Source: Microtetraspora sp. NBRC 16547 (GTDB lineage: Bacteria > Actinomycetota > Actinomycetes > Streptosporangiales > Streptosporangiaceae). Taken from it: DNA of 64,000 nucleotides. The first letter of the stretch is position 1; the number at the start of each line of letters is the position of its first letter. Location of the stretch: the NCBI RefSeq assembly GCF_030268965.1, contig NZ_BSSE01000005.1, forward strand, positions 124,001-188,000. Direction: 5' to 3'. Below, piece after piece: positions 8,990-17,904 of the stretch. The position numbers were made by a program, and so were the translations under genes. Under the pieces are notes generated by a model. It was not told where the DNA came from. It did not search any database and was given only the letters and a program-made list of their open reading frames with translations.

Positions 8990-9670
8990 TCAGAGCTTGA
9001 GCACCTTGATGTCGCCTACGCCGGTCTTGACGCTGATCGACCGCGACGCGGAGGAATCGCGGGACACGTCGATCCGCCGACTCCCGACGGCGGTCTCCGC
9101 GGTCACGTTGTAACTGCCCTGGGGGACCCAGAGCGTGGCGCTGCCCGCGCCCGTCTCCGTACTGACCTCGTCCGGGGCGGACGCGAACTTCAACTTCACG
9201 TCGCCCGAGCCGGTGTCCACCGACACCCGCTTGCCGGCGAGCCCGTTCGCGTCGACGTCACCCGCACCGGTGGAGAGCCGCACCGGGCCGGTCAGCGAGC
9301 GGAGCGTGATGTCGCCCGCACCGGAATCGATCTTCACCTCCACGCCGCGCGGCACGTCGATGCGATAGTCGATCCCGCAGTTGCGGCAGTCGTACTCAAG
9401 GATCAGCGTGTCACCGTCCACCCGGTGCCCGTTCTGAGGCTTGGCACCCGACCAGTCCCGCGTCTCGGCGACCTGGATGCCCGTCCTGTCGGACTCGTTC
9501 ACTGTGACATCGCCGGCACCGGTCCGCACGACGAGTGCCGCGACCTTGTCGGTCACGTCATAGGAAAGAGAGTCGCGCTCTCTGTTGATGCGGAGCTTGA
9601 CGTCGCACGCGGAAACAGTGAGGCCGATCCCGAGCGCGACTCCGAGGACGGCGATGGTCTTCCTTCTCAT
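8990..9670 (-). CDS. DUF4097-like beta-strand-repeat lipoprotein
   Basis: A 226-residue exported protein. The N-terminus MRRKTIAVLGVALGIGL is a signal peptide, and LTVSAC is a lipobox, with lipidation expected at Cys22. The mature part is a series of short strands ending in GAGDV/GSGDVKL-type turns (TGAGDVTV, SGAGDITL, TGAGDVDA, TGSGDVKL, TGVGDIKV), the right-handed beta-solenoid pattern of DUF4097/DUF2807 putative adhesins. Two cysteines (CRNC) could form a disulfide. The ATG at 9670 directly follows a GGGGG ribosome site. Function is unknown; cell-envelope location is well supported. Confidence 0.82.
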   Translation of the reverse strand: MRRKTIAVLGVALGIGLTVSACDVKLRINRERDSLSYDVTDKVAALVVRTGAGDVTVNESDRTGIQVAETRDWSGAKPQNGHRVDGDTLILEYDCRNCGIDYRIDVPRGVEVKIDSGAGDITLRSLTGPVRLSTGAGDVDANGLAGKRVSVDTGSGDVKLKFASAPDEVSTETGAGSATLWVPQGSYNVTAETAVGSRRIDVSRDSSASRSISVKTGVGDIKVLKL

Positions 9671-9748
9671 GCCCCCGATTTTGCTGTGGCGCCGGACTTG
9701 GTGCCCATCGGGGAATCCCCCTGCCCTCCCCTGAGAGGACCCCCGACA

Positions 9749-9778
9749 TTGACCGGGCTCGCACCCGCAGAGTACCGT
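9749..9778 (+). promoter_or_regulatory. Candidate promoter of aceB
   Basis: TTGACC (9749-9754) and TACCGT (9773-9778), 18 bases apart, resemble a housekeeping-sigma promoter and would give a leader of roughly 40 bases before the aceB ATG. Confidence 0.5.
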
Positions 9779-9827
9779 CAATTCCACAATTCAGAACTTA
9801 TTTTCCGGATCGTGGAAAGGAACCCCG

Positions 9828-11414
9828 ATGGAAGGCGTTGAGATCAGGGGTCCGCTGCTGGACCGGTTCGACGAGATCCTCACCTCCGAGGCCCTCGACT
9901 TCGTGGCTACCCTCCAGCGGGAGTTCAACGCGCGCAGGCTGGAGCTGCTCGACGCGCGCCAGGCGCGCCAGGCGGAGCTCTCGGCCGGCGCCACGCTCGG
10001 CTTCCTCCCCGAGACCAGGGACGTCCGCGAGTCGGAGTGGCGGGTCGCGCCCCCGGCGCCCGGCCTGGAGGACCGCCGGGTGGAGATCACCGGCCCCGTC
10101 GACCAGAAGATGACGATCAACGCGCTGAACTCGGGGGCCAAGGTGTGGCTCGCCGACTTCGAGGACGCCAACGCGCCGACCTGGGAGAACACCGTCAACG
10201 GGCAGCTCAACCTGCGCGCCGCCCTCGACCGCACCATCGACTTCAGCACCGGCGGCAAGACGTACGCGCTGCGACCGGACGAGGAGCTCGCCACGATCGT
10301 GGTCCGGCCGCGCGGCTGGCACCTGCCCGAGAAGCACGTCCTGGTGGACGGCGAGGAGATGTCGGCCTCGCTGCTGGACTTCGGCCTCTACTTCTTCCAC
10401 TGCGCCGAGCGGCAGATCGCCAAGGGGCGCGGGCCGTACTTCTACCTGCCCAAGATGGAGTCCCACCTGGAGGCCCGCCTCTGGAACGACGTGTTCGTCC
10501 GGGCCCAGGAGCTGCGGGGCATCCCGCGCGGGACGATCCGGGCGACCGTGCTGATCGAGACCTACCCGGCGGCGTTCGAGATGGAGGAGATCCTCTACGA
10601 GCTGCGCGAGCACTCCGCCGGCCTGAACGCGGGCCGGTGGGACTACCTGTTCAGCGTCATCAAGAAGTTCCGCACCCGGGGCCGGGAGTTCCTGCTGCCC
10701 GAGCGCAACGCGGTCACGATGACCGCGCCGTTCATGCGCGCCTACACCGAACTGCTCGTCCGCACCTGCCACAAGCGCGGCGCGCACGCCATCGGCGGCA
10801 TGGCCGCGTTCATCCCGTCGCGCCGCGACCCCGAGGTCAACAAGGTGGCGCTGGAGAAGGTGCGCGCCGACAAGACCCGCGAGTCCGGTGACGGCTTCGA
10901 CGGGTCCTGGGTCGCCCACCCCGACCTGGTGCCGATCTGCCGCGAGGTCTTCGACGGTGTGCTCGGCGAGCGTCCCAACCAGCTCGACCGGCTGCGCGAG
11001 GACGTGCGCGTCACCGTCGAGGACCTGCTGTCGGTCTCCAAGACGCCCGGGGAGATCACCGAGGCGGGGCTGCGCAACAACGTGGACGTCGCCCTGCGGT
11101 ACCTCGCGGCCTGGATGGGCGGGCTCGGCGCGGTCGCGATCCACAACCTGATGGAGGACGCGGCGACCGCCGAGATCTCCCGCTCCCAGATCTGGCAGTG
11201 GATCCACAACGACATCGAGCTCGCCGACACGGGCACCGTCGTGACGCGCGAGCTGGTCGAGCGGATCATCGGCGAGGAACTGGACAAGATCGCGGCCGAG
11301 CCCGGATACGACGAGAAGCTCTACGCCGAGGCCACCGCCCTGTTCAAGGAGGTCGCCCTCGACGACGACTTCGCCGAGTTCCTCACCCTCCCCGCGTACG
11401 CGCGCCTGCCCTGA
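9828..11414 (+). CDS. aceB: Malate synthase A
   Basis: Condenses glyoxylate with acetyl-CoA to malate. At 528 residues it matches the compact A isoform. Visible family segments include [20 protein letters not shown] (near 105), [13 protein letters not shown] with the catalytic-site arginine (near 160), [39 protein letters not shown] and [18 protein letters not shown] precedes the ATG by a normal distance. It lies just upstream of glcDEF, so glycolate oxidised by GlcDEF to glyoxylate could be taken directly into central metabolism by AceB. Isocitrate lyase is not in the window, so a full glyoxylate shunt is not shown here. Confidence 0.96.
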   Translation: MEGVEIRGPLLDRFDEILTSEALDFVATLQREFNARRLELLDARQARQAELSAGATLGFLPETRDVRESEWRVAPPAPGLEDRRVEITGPVDQKMTINALNSGAKVWLADFEDANAPTWENTVNGQLNLRAALDRTIDFSTGGKTYALRPDEELATIVVRPRGWHLPEKHVLVDGEEMSASLLDFGLYFFHCAERQIAKGRGPYFYLPKMESHLEARLWNDVFVRAQELRGIPRGTIRATVLIETYPAAFEMEEILYELREHSAGLNAGRWDYLFSVIKKFRTRGREFLLPERNAVTMTAPFMRAYTELLVRTCHKRGAHAIGGMAAFIPSRRDPEVNKVALEKVRADKTRESGDGFDGSWVAHPDLVPICREVFDGVLGERPNQLDRLREDVRVTVEDLLSVSKTPGEITEAGLRNNVDVALRYLAAWMGGLGAVAIHNLMEDAATAEISRSQIWQWIHNDIELADTGTVVTRELVERIIGEELDKIAAEPGYDEKLYAEATALFKEVALDDDFAEFLTLPAYARLP

Positions 11415-11459
11415 CAGTCACTCCGCCCCGGATGCTCCGACCTGGGTGGACCGAGATCC

Positions 11460-11491
11460 GGAGCCGGTCCCCGCGCCGTGGGGCCGGCTCC
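11460..11491 (+). terminator. Terminator of aceB
   Basis: GGAGCCGG-T-CCCC pairs with GGGG-CCGGCTCC around a 7-base loop, a 12-base-pair stem with one bulged T, 45 bases after the aceB stop and before glcD. Confidence 0.7.
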
Positions 11492-11560
11492 CGATCGCGC
11501 GCCAAGGATCGGGCCCTTCGACGCTGGCGATGTCCGCTTACGCGGTGATGGGATGGAGTC

Positions 11561-13018
11561 ATGAGTGATGCGGTTCTTGCCCGATTGGCCGGTCTGTTCG
11601 GGGAACTGCTGCCCGCCGACGCGGTGATCACGGATCCCGTGCGGCTGCGGACGTACGACTGCGACGGGCTCACCTATCACCGGGCGACGCCGGGGATCGT
11701 CGTCATTCCGGACACCGCCCAGCAGATCGCGGCAGTGGTCCGGCTGTGCGACGAGTACGGCGTGCCGTTCGTGGCACGGGGCTCGGGGACCGGGCTGTCC
11801 GGCGGCGCGCTCCCCAGGACCGACGGCGTGCTGATCGTCACGTCCCGGATGCGGCGGATCTTGGAGATCGACCTGCCGAACCGGCGCGCGGTGGTCGAGC
11901 CGGGGGTGACCAACCTGGCGATCACCGAGGCGGTCCGCGACCAGGGGTACTACTACGCGCCCGATCCCTCCAGCCAGCAGGTCTGCTCGATCGGCGGCAA
12001 CGTGGCGGAGAACTCGGGCGGCGCGCACTGCCTGAAATACGGTTTCACCGTCAACCACATCCTCGGCCTGGAGATCGTCACCCCCGACGGGGAGATCGTG
12101 GAGCTGTCGGCCGATGATCCCGGCTATGACCTGCTCGGCGCGTTCGTCGGGTCCGAGGGCACGCTCGGCATCACCACCAAGATCACCGTACGGCTCTCGC
12201 GGACGCCGGAGGCGGTCACCACCCTGCTCGCGGCGTTCACGAGCATCGAAGGGGGCGGCCAGGCGGTGTCCGCGATCATCGCGGCGGGCATCGTCCCCGC
12301 GGCCATCGAGATGATGGACGCGCTGGCCATCGAGGCGGCCGAGGCCGCGGTGAGCTGCGCGTACCCTCAGGGCGCGGGAGCCGTGCTGATCGTGGAGCTG
12401 GACGGGCCGCGCGCCGAGGTGGCGCACCAGTTCGCCGAGGTGAACCGGATCTGCCGGGAGACCGGCGCGTTCGAGATCAGGGTCGCGGCGTCCGCCGAGG
12501 AGCGGGCCGCCATCTGGAAGGGACGCAAGTCCGCGTTCGCGGCCGTGGGCCGGATCAGCCCGGCGTACATCGTGCAGGACGGGGTGGTCCCCCGCACGGC
12601 GCTGCCGGAGGTGCTGGCCGGGATCGACCGGCTCCAGGAGGAGTACGGCATCCGCGTGGCCAACGTCTTCCACGCGGGTGACGGGAACCTGCACCCGCTG
12701 GTCCTGTTCGACGACGCGGTCCCCGGCCAGGGGGAGCTCGCGGAGACCGTCAGCGGCCGGATCCTCGACCTGTGCATCGAGTACGGCGGCTCGATCACCG
12801 GCGAGCACGGCGTCGGCGTCGATAAATCCCGCTATATGCCGAAAATGTTCACGGAAGAGGATCTGGACACGATGCAGCTCGTCCGCTGCGCCTTCGATCC
12901 CCGCGGCCTGTCCAACCCGGGCAAGATCTTCCCGACGCCGAGATTGTGCGGAGAGGTGCCGGGCGTCCGCAAGGGAGTCCATCCCTTGGTCGAGTCCGGC
13001 CGGGCGGAGCAGTTCTGA
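11561..13018 (+). CDS. glcD: Glycolate oxidase subunit GlcD (FAD-linked)
   Basis: The 485-residue flavoprotein subunit of the membrane-associated glycolate dehydrogenase/oxidase, which converts glycolate to glyoxylate. The PCMH FAD-binding domain is seen in VPFVARGSGTGLSGGALP, PDPSSQQVCSIGGNVAENSGG and VGSEGTLGITTKITVRL. The C-terminal FAD-oxidase domain has VFHAGDGNLHP (metal/substrate histidine) and YGGSITGEHGVGVDKSRYM. The stop TGA shares its last base with the glcE ATG, so translation of the two is coupled. A ribosome site before the ATG at 11561 is weak. Confidence 0.95.
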   Translation: MSDAVLARLAGLFGELLPADAVITDPVRLRTYDCDGLTYHRATPGIVVIPDTAQQIAAVVRLCDEYGVPFVARGSGTGLSGGALPRTDGVLIVTSRMRRILEIDLPNRRAVVEPGVTNLAITEAVRDQGYYYAPDPSSQQVCSIGGNVAENSGGAHCLKYGFTVNHILGLEIVTPDGEIVELSADDPGYDLLGAFVGSEGTLGITTKITVRLSRTPEAVTTLLAAFTSIEGGGQAVSAIIAAGIVPAAIEMMDALAIEAAEAAVSCAYPQGAGAVLIVELDGPRAEVAHQFAEVNRICRETGAFEIRVAASAEERAAIWKGRKSAFAAVGRISPAYIVQDGVVPRTALPEVLAGIDRLQEEYGIRVANVFHAGDGNLHPLVLFDDAVPGQGELAETVSGRILDLCIEYGGSITGEHGVGVDKSRYMPKMFTEEDLDTMQLVRCAFDPRGLSNPGKIFPTPRLCGEVPGVRKGVHPLVESGRAEQF

Positions 13019-14421
13019 TGAACGACGACGCCGTCTCGGCAGAGTCGCTCGCCGCAGCGCTCACCGCGGCGCTCGTCGGCACGGGCGTGACGATCCGGCC
13101 CGCGGGCGCGGCCGACTCGGTCGCGGGGATCCGGCCGCGATGGGTCGCCCTGCCGGAGACCGCCGAGGAGATCGCCGCCGTCATGCGGGTGACGGCCGCC
13201 CACGACCTCGCCGTCGTCGCGGTCGGCGGCGGGACCAAGCTGCACTGGGGCCACCCTCCGGAGCGGTGCGACGTCGTGATCGACACCCGCCGCCTGAACG
13301 AGATCCTGGAGCACGAGGCCGGTGACCTGGTCGTCTGCGTCCAGGCCGGGGTGCCGGTGGAGGCGCTGGCGCGAGCGCTCGCCGGGAAGGGACAGGAGCT
13401 GGCCCTCGACGTGCCGCCGGCGGGCGGCACGCTGGGAGGCACCGTGGGAGGCACCGTGGGAGGCACCGTGGGAGGCACCGTGGGCGGCCTGCTCGCCACC
13501 GGGATCGCCGGTCCCCGCCGGTTCCGGTACGGCACCGCGCGCGACCTGCTCATCGGGATCACCGTCGTCCTCGCGGACGGAACGATCGCCAAGGCGGGCG
13601 GCAAGGTCGTCAAGAACGTCGCCGGCTACGACCTCGGCAAGCTGTTCACCGGCTCGTACGGCACGCTCGGCGTGATCGCGGACGCGACGTTCCGGCTCCA
13701 CCCCCTCCCGGCCGCGCGGGCGTGGGTGACCGCCACCTTCGACCGGCCGATGACGGAGACTCCGGAGACCTGGCGGAACGAGGAGGGCATCACCGCCGAG
13801 ATCGGCTCCGTCGACGTGGCGGACGAGATCCGCGCGATCGTTCCCGCCGTCGCCGAGTCCCAGGTGGAGCCGAGCGCGATCGAGCTCGACTGGCCGGACG
13901 TGAACGGCCCCTGCACGATCGCGGTCCTGGTCGAGGGGTCGGCCGCCGCCGAGCGCGCACGGGCCGTACGGGACATGATGGGAGAGAAGGCGCAGGTGGC
14001 GGACGAGCCGCCGGAGTGGTGGGGACGGCTTCCCGGTCACGCCGGCCGCGCCGGTAACGAGGGCGTCCTGCTGGAGTTCAGGAACGTGGCCTCGCGGCTG
14101 CCCGAAACGTTCGTCGGCCCGTTCGTCACCGCCGGGATGACCGGCGCGCGCCCGGCCGTACGCGGTTCGCTGGCCTCGGGGGTCCTCCATGTCGCGCTTC
14201 CCGCGGAGACCGAACCGGCCACGGCGGTCGCGTTCGTCGGCGCGCTGCGCGCCGAGTGCGAGGACGCCGGCCGGCTCGTCGTGCTCTGCGCGCCCGAGGA
14301 CGTCGCACGGCGCGTGGACCGGTGGGGGCACGTCGGCGGGCTCACGCTCATGCGCCGGATCAAGGACCGTTTCGACCCCGATCGCCGAATGTCTCCCGGC
14401 CGCTTCGTGGGAGGGATCTGA
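13018..14421 (+). CDS. glcE: Glycolate oxidase subunit GlcE (FAD-binding)
   Basis: Second flavoprotein subunit of glycolate oxidase, 467 residues, longer than the ~350 typical of proteobacterial GlcE. The PCMH FAD domain is recognisable from AVGGGTKLHWG, the glycine loop after PPAGGTLGG, then LLATGIAGPRRFRYGTARDLLIG and KVVKNVAGYDLGKLFTGSYG. The glycine loop is lengthened by four exact 12-base repeats encoding GGTV (see the repeat entry). The final segment GHVGGLTLMRRIKDRFDPDRRMSPGRF is the usual C-terminus. The ATG overlaps the glcD stop by one base and glcF starts two bases after the stop. Confidence 0.92.
   Translation: MNDDAVSAESLAAALTAALVGTGVTIRPAGAADSVAGIRPRWVALPETAEEIAAVMRVTAAHDLAVVAVGGGTKLHWGHPPERCDVVIDTRRLNEILEHEAGDLVVCVQAGVPVEALARALAGKGQELALDVPPAGGTLGGTVGGTVGGTVGGTVGGLLATGIAGPRRFRYGTARDLLIGITVVLADGTIAKAGGKVVKNVAGYDLGKLFTGSYGTLGVIADATFRLHPLPAARAWVTATFDRPMTETPETWRNEEGITAEIGSVDVADEIRAIVPAVAESQVEPSAIELDWPDVNGPCTIAVLVEGSAAAERARAVRDMMGEKAQVADEPPEWWGRLPGHAGRAGNEGVLLEFRNVASRLPETFVGPFVTAGMTGARPAVRGSLASGVLHVALPAETEPATAVAFVGALRAECEDAGRLVVLCAPEDVARRVDRWGHVGGLTLMRRIKDRFDPDRRMSPGRFVGGI
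13423..13488 (+). repeat. 12-base tandem repeat in the FAD-binding loop of glcE
   Basis: GGAGGCACCGTG occurs four times without a mismatch at 13435-13482, preceded by a diverged unit (GGCGGCACGCTG) and followed by a half unit. It encodes GGTL-(GGTV)4-GG at about residues 136-157 of GlcE, where relatives have a single GGTLGG. Confidence 0.95.
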
Positions 14422-14422
14422 C

Positions 14423-15664
14423 ATGGACCCCGAGCTGATCAAGGATTGCGTGCACTGCGGGTTCTGCCTGCCCACCTGTCCGACGTACCTCCTGTGGGGA
14501 GAGGAGATGGACTCGCCGCGCGGCCGCATCCATCTCATGGCGCAGCACGTCGAGGGGACACCGGTCACCGACGCGATGGCGGGCCACTTCGACGCCTGCC
14601 TCGGCTGCATGGCGTGCGTGACGGCCTGCCCGTCGGGCGTCCAGTACAACCGGCTCATCGAGGGGACCCGCGCCGTGGTGGAGCGGGAGCACGTCCGCGA
14701 TCCCCAGGACCGCGCGATCAGGGAGCTGGTCTTCGCGCTGTTCCCCTACCCGCGGCGGCTGCGGGCGATGCGCCTGCCGATGCGCCTGGCCACCCGGATG
14801 CGTCCGTTCCTCGACCGGCTGCACCCCTCCCTCGGCGCCATGGCGGAGCTCGCTCCCCCGCCGACCCGGCCGGTACGGCTGCCGCCGCGCGTCCACGCCC
14901 TGGGACGGCGCAGGGCCACCGTGGGGATGCTCACCGGATGCGTGCAGAGCCAGTTCTTCCCTCGGGTCAACGCGGCGACGGCGCGCGTGCTCGCGATGGA
15001 GGGCTGCGACGTGGTGATCCCGCCACGCCAGGGGTGCTGCGGGGCACTGTCGCTGCATTCCGGCCGGGACGCCCGCCGATTCGCCAAGCGCACGATCGCG
15101 ATGTTCGAGCGGGCCGGGGTCGACACGGTCGTCGTGAACGTGGCCGGCTGCGGGTCGAGCATGAAGGAGTACGCCGAGGTGCTCAGGGACGAGCCCGGCG
15201 GCTGGGCCGAACGAGCCGAGGCGCTGCGGGTCCGCGACCTCGCCGAGTACCTGGTCGAGCTGGGGCCGGTCGCCACGCGGCATCCACTGCCGGTCTCCGT
15301 GGCGTACCACGACGCCTGCCACCTGGCCCACGCCCAGGGGGTGCGGTCCCAGCCGCGGGACCTGCTGCGCGGCATCCCCGGCCTGGAGCTCCGGGAGATC
15401 GCGGAGTCGGCCATCTGCTGCGGGTCGGCGGGGACCTATAACCTTTTCCAGCCGGGGCCCGCCCGGGAGCTGGGCGACCGCAAGGCCGGGCACGTCATGG
15501 CTACCGGAGCCGACGTGCTGGTCTCCGCGAACCCCGGCTGTTCCATGCAGATCGCGGCCGCCATGCGGCGGTCGGGGAAGGGCGAGATGAGGGTGGCGCA
15601 CACCGCCGAAGTGCTCGATGCCAGCCTGCGCGGGCTCGGCGCCGGCGCGCTGGGACGCGGATGA
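14423..15664 (+). CDS. glcF: Glycolate oxidase iron-sulfur subunit GlcF
   Basis: The 413-residue electron-transfer subunit carries two [4Fe-4S] ferredoxin motifs, CVHCGFCLPTCP (near residue 10) and CLGCMACVTACP (near 60), and the two cysteine-rich CCG domains (RQGCCGALSLHSG; YHDACHLAHAQG with AICCGSAGTYN), as in GlcF and heterodisulfide-reductase-type proteins. It passes electrons from GlcD/E flavins to the quinone pool at the membrane. It begins two bases after the glcE stop, completing the glcDEF operon. Confidence 0.95.
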   Translation: MDPELIKDCVHCGFCLPTCPTYLLWGEEMDSPRGRIHLMAQHVEGTPVTDAMAGHFDACLGCMACVTACPSGVQYNRLIEGTRAVVEREHVRDPQDRAIRELVFALFPYPRRLRAMRLPMRLATRMRPFLDRLHPSLGAMAELAPPPTRPVRLPPRVHALGRRRATVGMLTGCVQSQFFPRVNAATARVLAMEGCDVVIPPRQGCCGALSLHSGRDARRFAKRTIAMFERAGVDTVVVNVAGCGSSMKEYAEVLRDEPGGWAERAEALRVRDLAEYLVELGPVATRHPLPVSVAYHDACHLAHAQGVRSQPRDLLRGIPGLELREIAESAICCGSAGTYNLFQPGPARELGDRKAGHVMATGADVLVSANPGCSMQIAAAMRRSGKGEMRVAHTAEVLDASLRGLGAGALGRG

Positions 15665-15680
15665 GCGAGCGGAGCGAGCG
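15663..15680. repeat. GAGCGAGCG direct repeat at the glcF stop codon
   Basis: Two adjacent copies of GAGCGAGCG start inside the glcF stop codon. From memory, this motif recurs near gene ends in many actinomycete genomes; its role is not known and no hairpin is formed. Confidence 0.6.
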
Positions 15681-15767
15681 AATCAATAAGCACGGCGCGA
15701 TTCGCGCGGTGTCTCATTGCGCGTCTTCGACCCGACCCGACCCCGAGCCGCCAGGCGAGGGGGCGGC

Positions 15768-16502
15768 ATGAGCGTACAGAGCGTCGATCGGGCGCTCGAC
15801 GTGCTGGAGGCCCTGGCCGACCATGGCGGCGAGGCCGGTCTGTCGGAGATCGCGGCCAGGACGGGCCTGCCGTACGGCACGATCCACCGGCTGCTCCAGA
15901 CACTGCTGGCGCGCGGCTACGTCCGGCAGGAGACCGACCGCAAGTACGCCCTGGGCGGCGCGCTGGTGCGGATCGGCGGAGCGGCCGAGCGGATGGTCGG
16001 CGCGTGGGCGGAGCCGTACCTCGCGAAGATGGTCGAGCTGTCCGGCGAGACCGCGAACATGGCGGTGCTGGAGGGCGACTTCGTGGTGTACGTCGCCCAG
16101 GTGCCGTCGCCGCGCAGGCTGCGGATGTTCGCCGAGGTCGGCCGGCGGGTGCTTCCGCACAGCACGGCCGTGGGCAAGGTGCTGCTCGCCGACCGTCCGG
16201 ACGCGGCGGCCATATTGGAGCGCACCGGCCTGCCGCGCCGTACCGACCGGACGATCACCACGACGAACGAGCTGTTGGCCGAGATCGGCCGGGTCCGCGA
16301 GCGGGGCTACGCCCTGGACCTGGGCGAGGAGGAGAACGGCGTGCACTGCCTGGCGGTGCCGGTGCGCGGTGGCGGCCGGGTGCTGGCGGCGATGTCGGTG
16401 TCCGGCCCGGCCGAGCGGATCGACGCGCACGACCGCGAGGAGCTCGCCGCCTCACTGCGCGCGGTGGCGGACGACTTCGGGTCGTCCGTCTTCGGCGCCT
16501 GA
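15768..16502 (+). CDS. IclR family transcriptional regulator
   Basis: A 244-residue regulator with an N-terminal winged helix (SVDRALDVLEALADHGGEAGL, then LSEIAARTGLPYGTIHRLLQ as the recognition helix) and an IclR effector domain (PYLAKMVELSGETANMAVLEG; PHSTAVGKVLLA; DLGEEENGVHCLAVPV; MSVSGPAERI). The ATG at 15768 follows a GAGGGGG ribosome site. IclR proteins commonly control glyoxylate, glycolate or aromatic catabolism, and its position 100 bases after glcF on the same strand suggests it senses glyoxylate or a related acid and controls glcDEF and/or aceB. That assignment is inference from position. Confidence 0.9.
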   Translation: MSVQSVDRALDVLEALADHGGEAGLSEIAARTGLPYGTIHRLLQTLLARGYVRQETDRKYALGGALVRIGGAAERMVGAWAEPYLAKMVELSGETANMAVLEGDFVVYVAQVPSPRRLRMFAEVGRRVLPHSTAVGKVLLADRPDAAAILERTGLPRRTDRTITTTNELLAEIGRVRERGYALDLGEEENGVHCLAVPVRGGGRVLAAMSVSGPAERIDAHDREELAASLRAVADDFGSSVFGA

Positions 16503-16586
16503 CTGGAGATCGCGTGCCGGTCGCGAGCGGCGGCCTTCCGCCGTTCCCGGGCGCGCGCCGGAGGTGGAAACGGGGAGGATGGGCGC

Positions 16587-16802
16587 ATGTGCCGAAGCAT
16601 CAAGACCCTGCGCCCGCCGTTCACGGATGATGTGACCGACGACGACATCCGGGCGGCAGCGCTGCAGTACGTCAGGAAGATCTCGGGTTTCCGCGCGCCG
16701 GCCGCGCACAACGCCGCCGCGTTCGAGGAGGCGGTCGAGGCGATCACGCGGGCCAGCGCCGACCTGCTCGCCTCGATCGAGGTTCGCGGCGCCCGGTCGT
16801 GA
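16587..16802 (+). CDS. DUF2277 family protein
   Basis: A 71-residue protein that starts MCRSIKTLRPPF and continues VTDDDIRAAALQYVRKISGF, the hallmark of DUF2277. It is small, cytoplasmic and probably helical, with a single Cys at position 2. Members are common in actinobacteria and have no known function. A GGGGAGGA ribosome site lies before the ATG. It is on the same strand as the IclR gene, 84 bases downstream. Confidence 0.88.
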   Translation: MCRSIKTLRPPFTDDVTDDDIRAAALQYVRKISGFRAPAAHNAAAFEEAVEAITRASADLLASIEVRGARS

Positions 16803-17020
16803 CCCGGTCCCGGCGGCGGTTCGCGGCTGTCCGGTTCTCCGGGGTCGTCGGGTTTCGGGGTCGGGGCCTGCCGTTTCGAGGCTGTCGTTTCGAGGCTGCC
16901 GGGTTGGGATTGCCGGGTTGAGGGCTGTCGAGCTTCCGGTGGGCTGTCCCGATCGTCGCCCGCGTGCAGATCAGGTGGGGCACAAGCCGCTCCCAAGTGG
17001 TCCCGTCGACACTGGGCGGC

Positions 17021-17692
17021 ATGGGACTCTTCTCTGATTTCTTCCTGGCCCGGCGGCTTCGCAAGGGCCCGACCCTGCTGCTGTCCTATGTCCCCGACGC
17101 CGCGGCGGTGCTGAACACCGTACGGCTGCACGCCCCGGAGGTCGGGCCGTACGGCGACGACCTGAAGGTGAGCGACAACGTGTGGCTGCGCGGCCCGATC
17201 ACGCTCACGCCGGAGCTGGCCGCCAGGGCGGGCATCCCGGCCGGGTGGCAGATCGCCTATGTCGCGGCGAACATCGACAACGAAGAGGGCGGGGAGTACG
17301 ACCGGCCCATGGCCGTGGCGGCCGGTCTGGCCGAGCGGCTGAACGGCCGGGTGCATCCCCGCGAGCCGGAGCCGCCGGCCGATCTGGCCGACGTCGCCGG
17401 CGGGCGGCTCGTTCCGGTCGCCGAGTTGGTCGAGCTGCTGGCCGGGGAGCTGCCCGGCCTGACCGCCACGACGACAGTCGCGGGCATCACCAGGCTGGCC
17501 GGCGGAAGAAGCCCGATCGAGATCCTGGTCGAGGAGGACGACGGCGAGGTGACCTACGAGATCTACGTGGAGGACGGTGTACAGGGCTTCGACCTCGCGG
17601 AGACCGCCCGCCGGGCGGCCCTGGCGATCGCCGAGCGGAGCGGCGGGATCGCCAGAGACCACAACGGCTTCCTGATCCGAGCGGAGCGGTGA
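17021..17692 (+). CDS. Conserved hypothetical protein
   Basis: I do not recognise this 223-residue acidic cytoplasmic protein. The ATG at 17021 gives MGLFSDFFLARRLRKGPTLL; an upstream start at 16964 would add 19 residues without a ribosome site. There is no signal peptide or transmembrane segment. The sequence has two alpha/beta-looking halves (LLSYVPDAAAVLNTVRLHAP; LVEEDDGEVTYEIYVEDGV) and could be a distant macro- or immunity-like fold, but nothing specific supports that. The gap before it (16803-17020) has imperfect repeats of a GTTTCGAGGCTG-like unit and no gene. Confidence 0.6.
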   Translation: MGLFSDFFLARRLRKGPTLLLSYVPDAAAVLNTVRLHAPEVGPYGDDLKVSDNVWLRGPITLTPELAARAGIPAGWQIAYVAANIDNEEGGEYDRPMAVAAGLAERLNGRVHPREPEPPADLADVAGGRLVPVAELVELLAGELPGLTATTTVAGITRLAGGRSPIEILVEEDDGEVTYEIYVEDGVQGFDLAETARRAALAIAERSGGIARDHNGFLIRAER

Positions 17693-17751
17693 CGGCCGGG
17701 ACGGCTGGAGACGGCGGAAGCTGAGGAACCTTCGAGAGAAGAGGCGAGAAC

Positions 17752-17790
17752 ATGGAACTCGCCTGGGGCGTGCGGCGGAGAAGGGGGTGA
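17752..17790 (+). CDS. Possible 12-residue leader peptide upstream of the sigma factor
   Basis: ATG at 17752, with GAGGC seven bases upstream, opens a 13-codon frame encoding MELAWGVRRRRG that ends one base before a strong GC hairpin. The run of four arginine codons (CGG CGG AGA AGG), two of them rare in this genome, followed by a hairpin, has the layout of an attenuator leader. Expression is unproven. Confidence 0.35.
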   Translation: MELAWGVRRRRG

Positions 17791-17791
17791 A

Positions 17792-17811
17792 GGGCGGGTA
17801 AGCGCCCGCCC
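17792..17811 (+). terminator. GC hairpin upstream of the ECF sigma factor
   Basis: GGGCGGG and CCCGCCC form a 7-base-pair stem with a 6-base loop. It lies 99 bases after the preceding stop codon and directly after the short leader frame, so it could be a simple terminator or part of an attenuator. Confidence 0.5.
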
Positions 17812-17904
17812 ATCCCTGGAAGGATCGATTCTCCCCATGCCCACAGAACCCCGGGGGTCTGCCCCCGCCCGCTCCTTGGATCCCCGCGAAAACGGACGCA
17901 CGAG

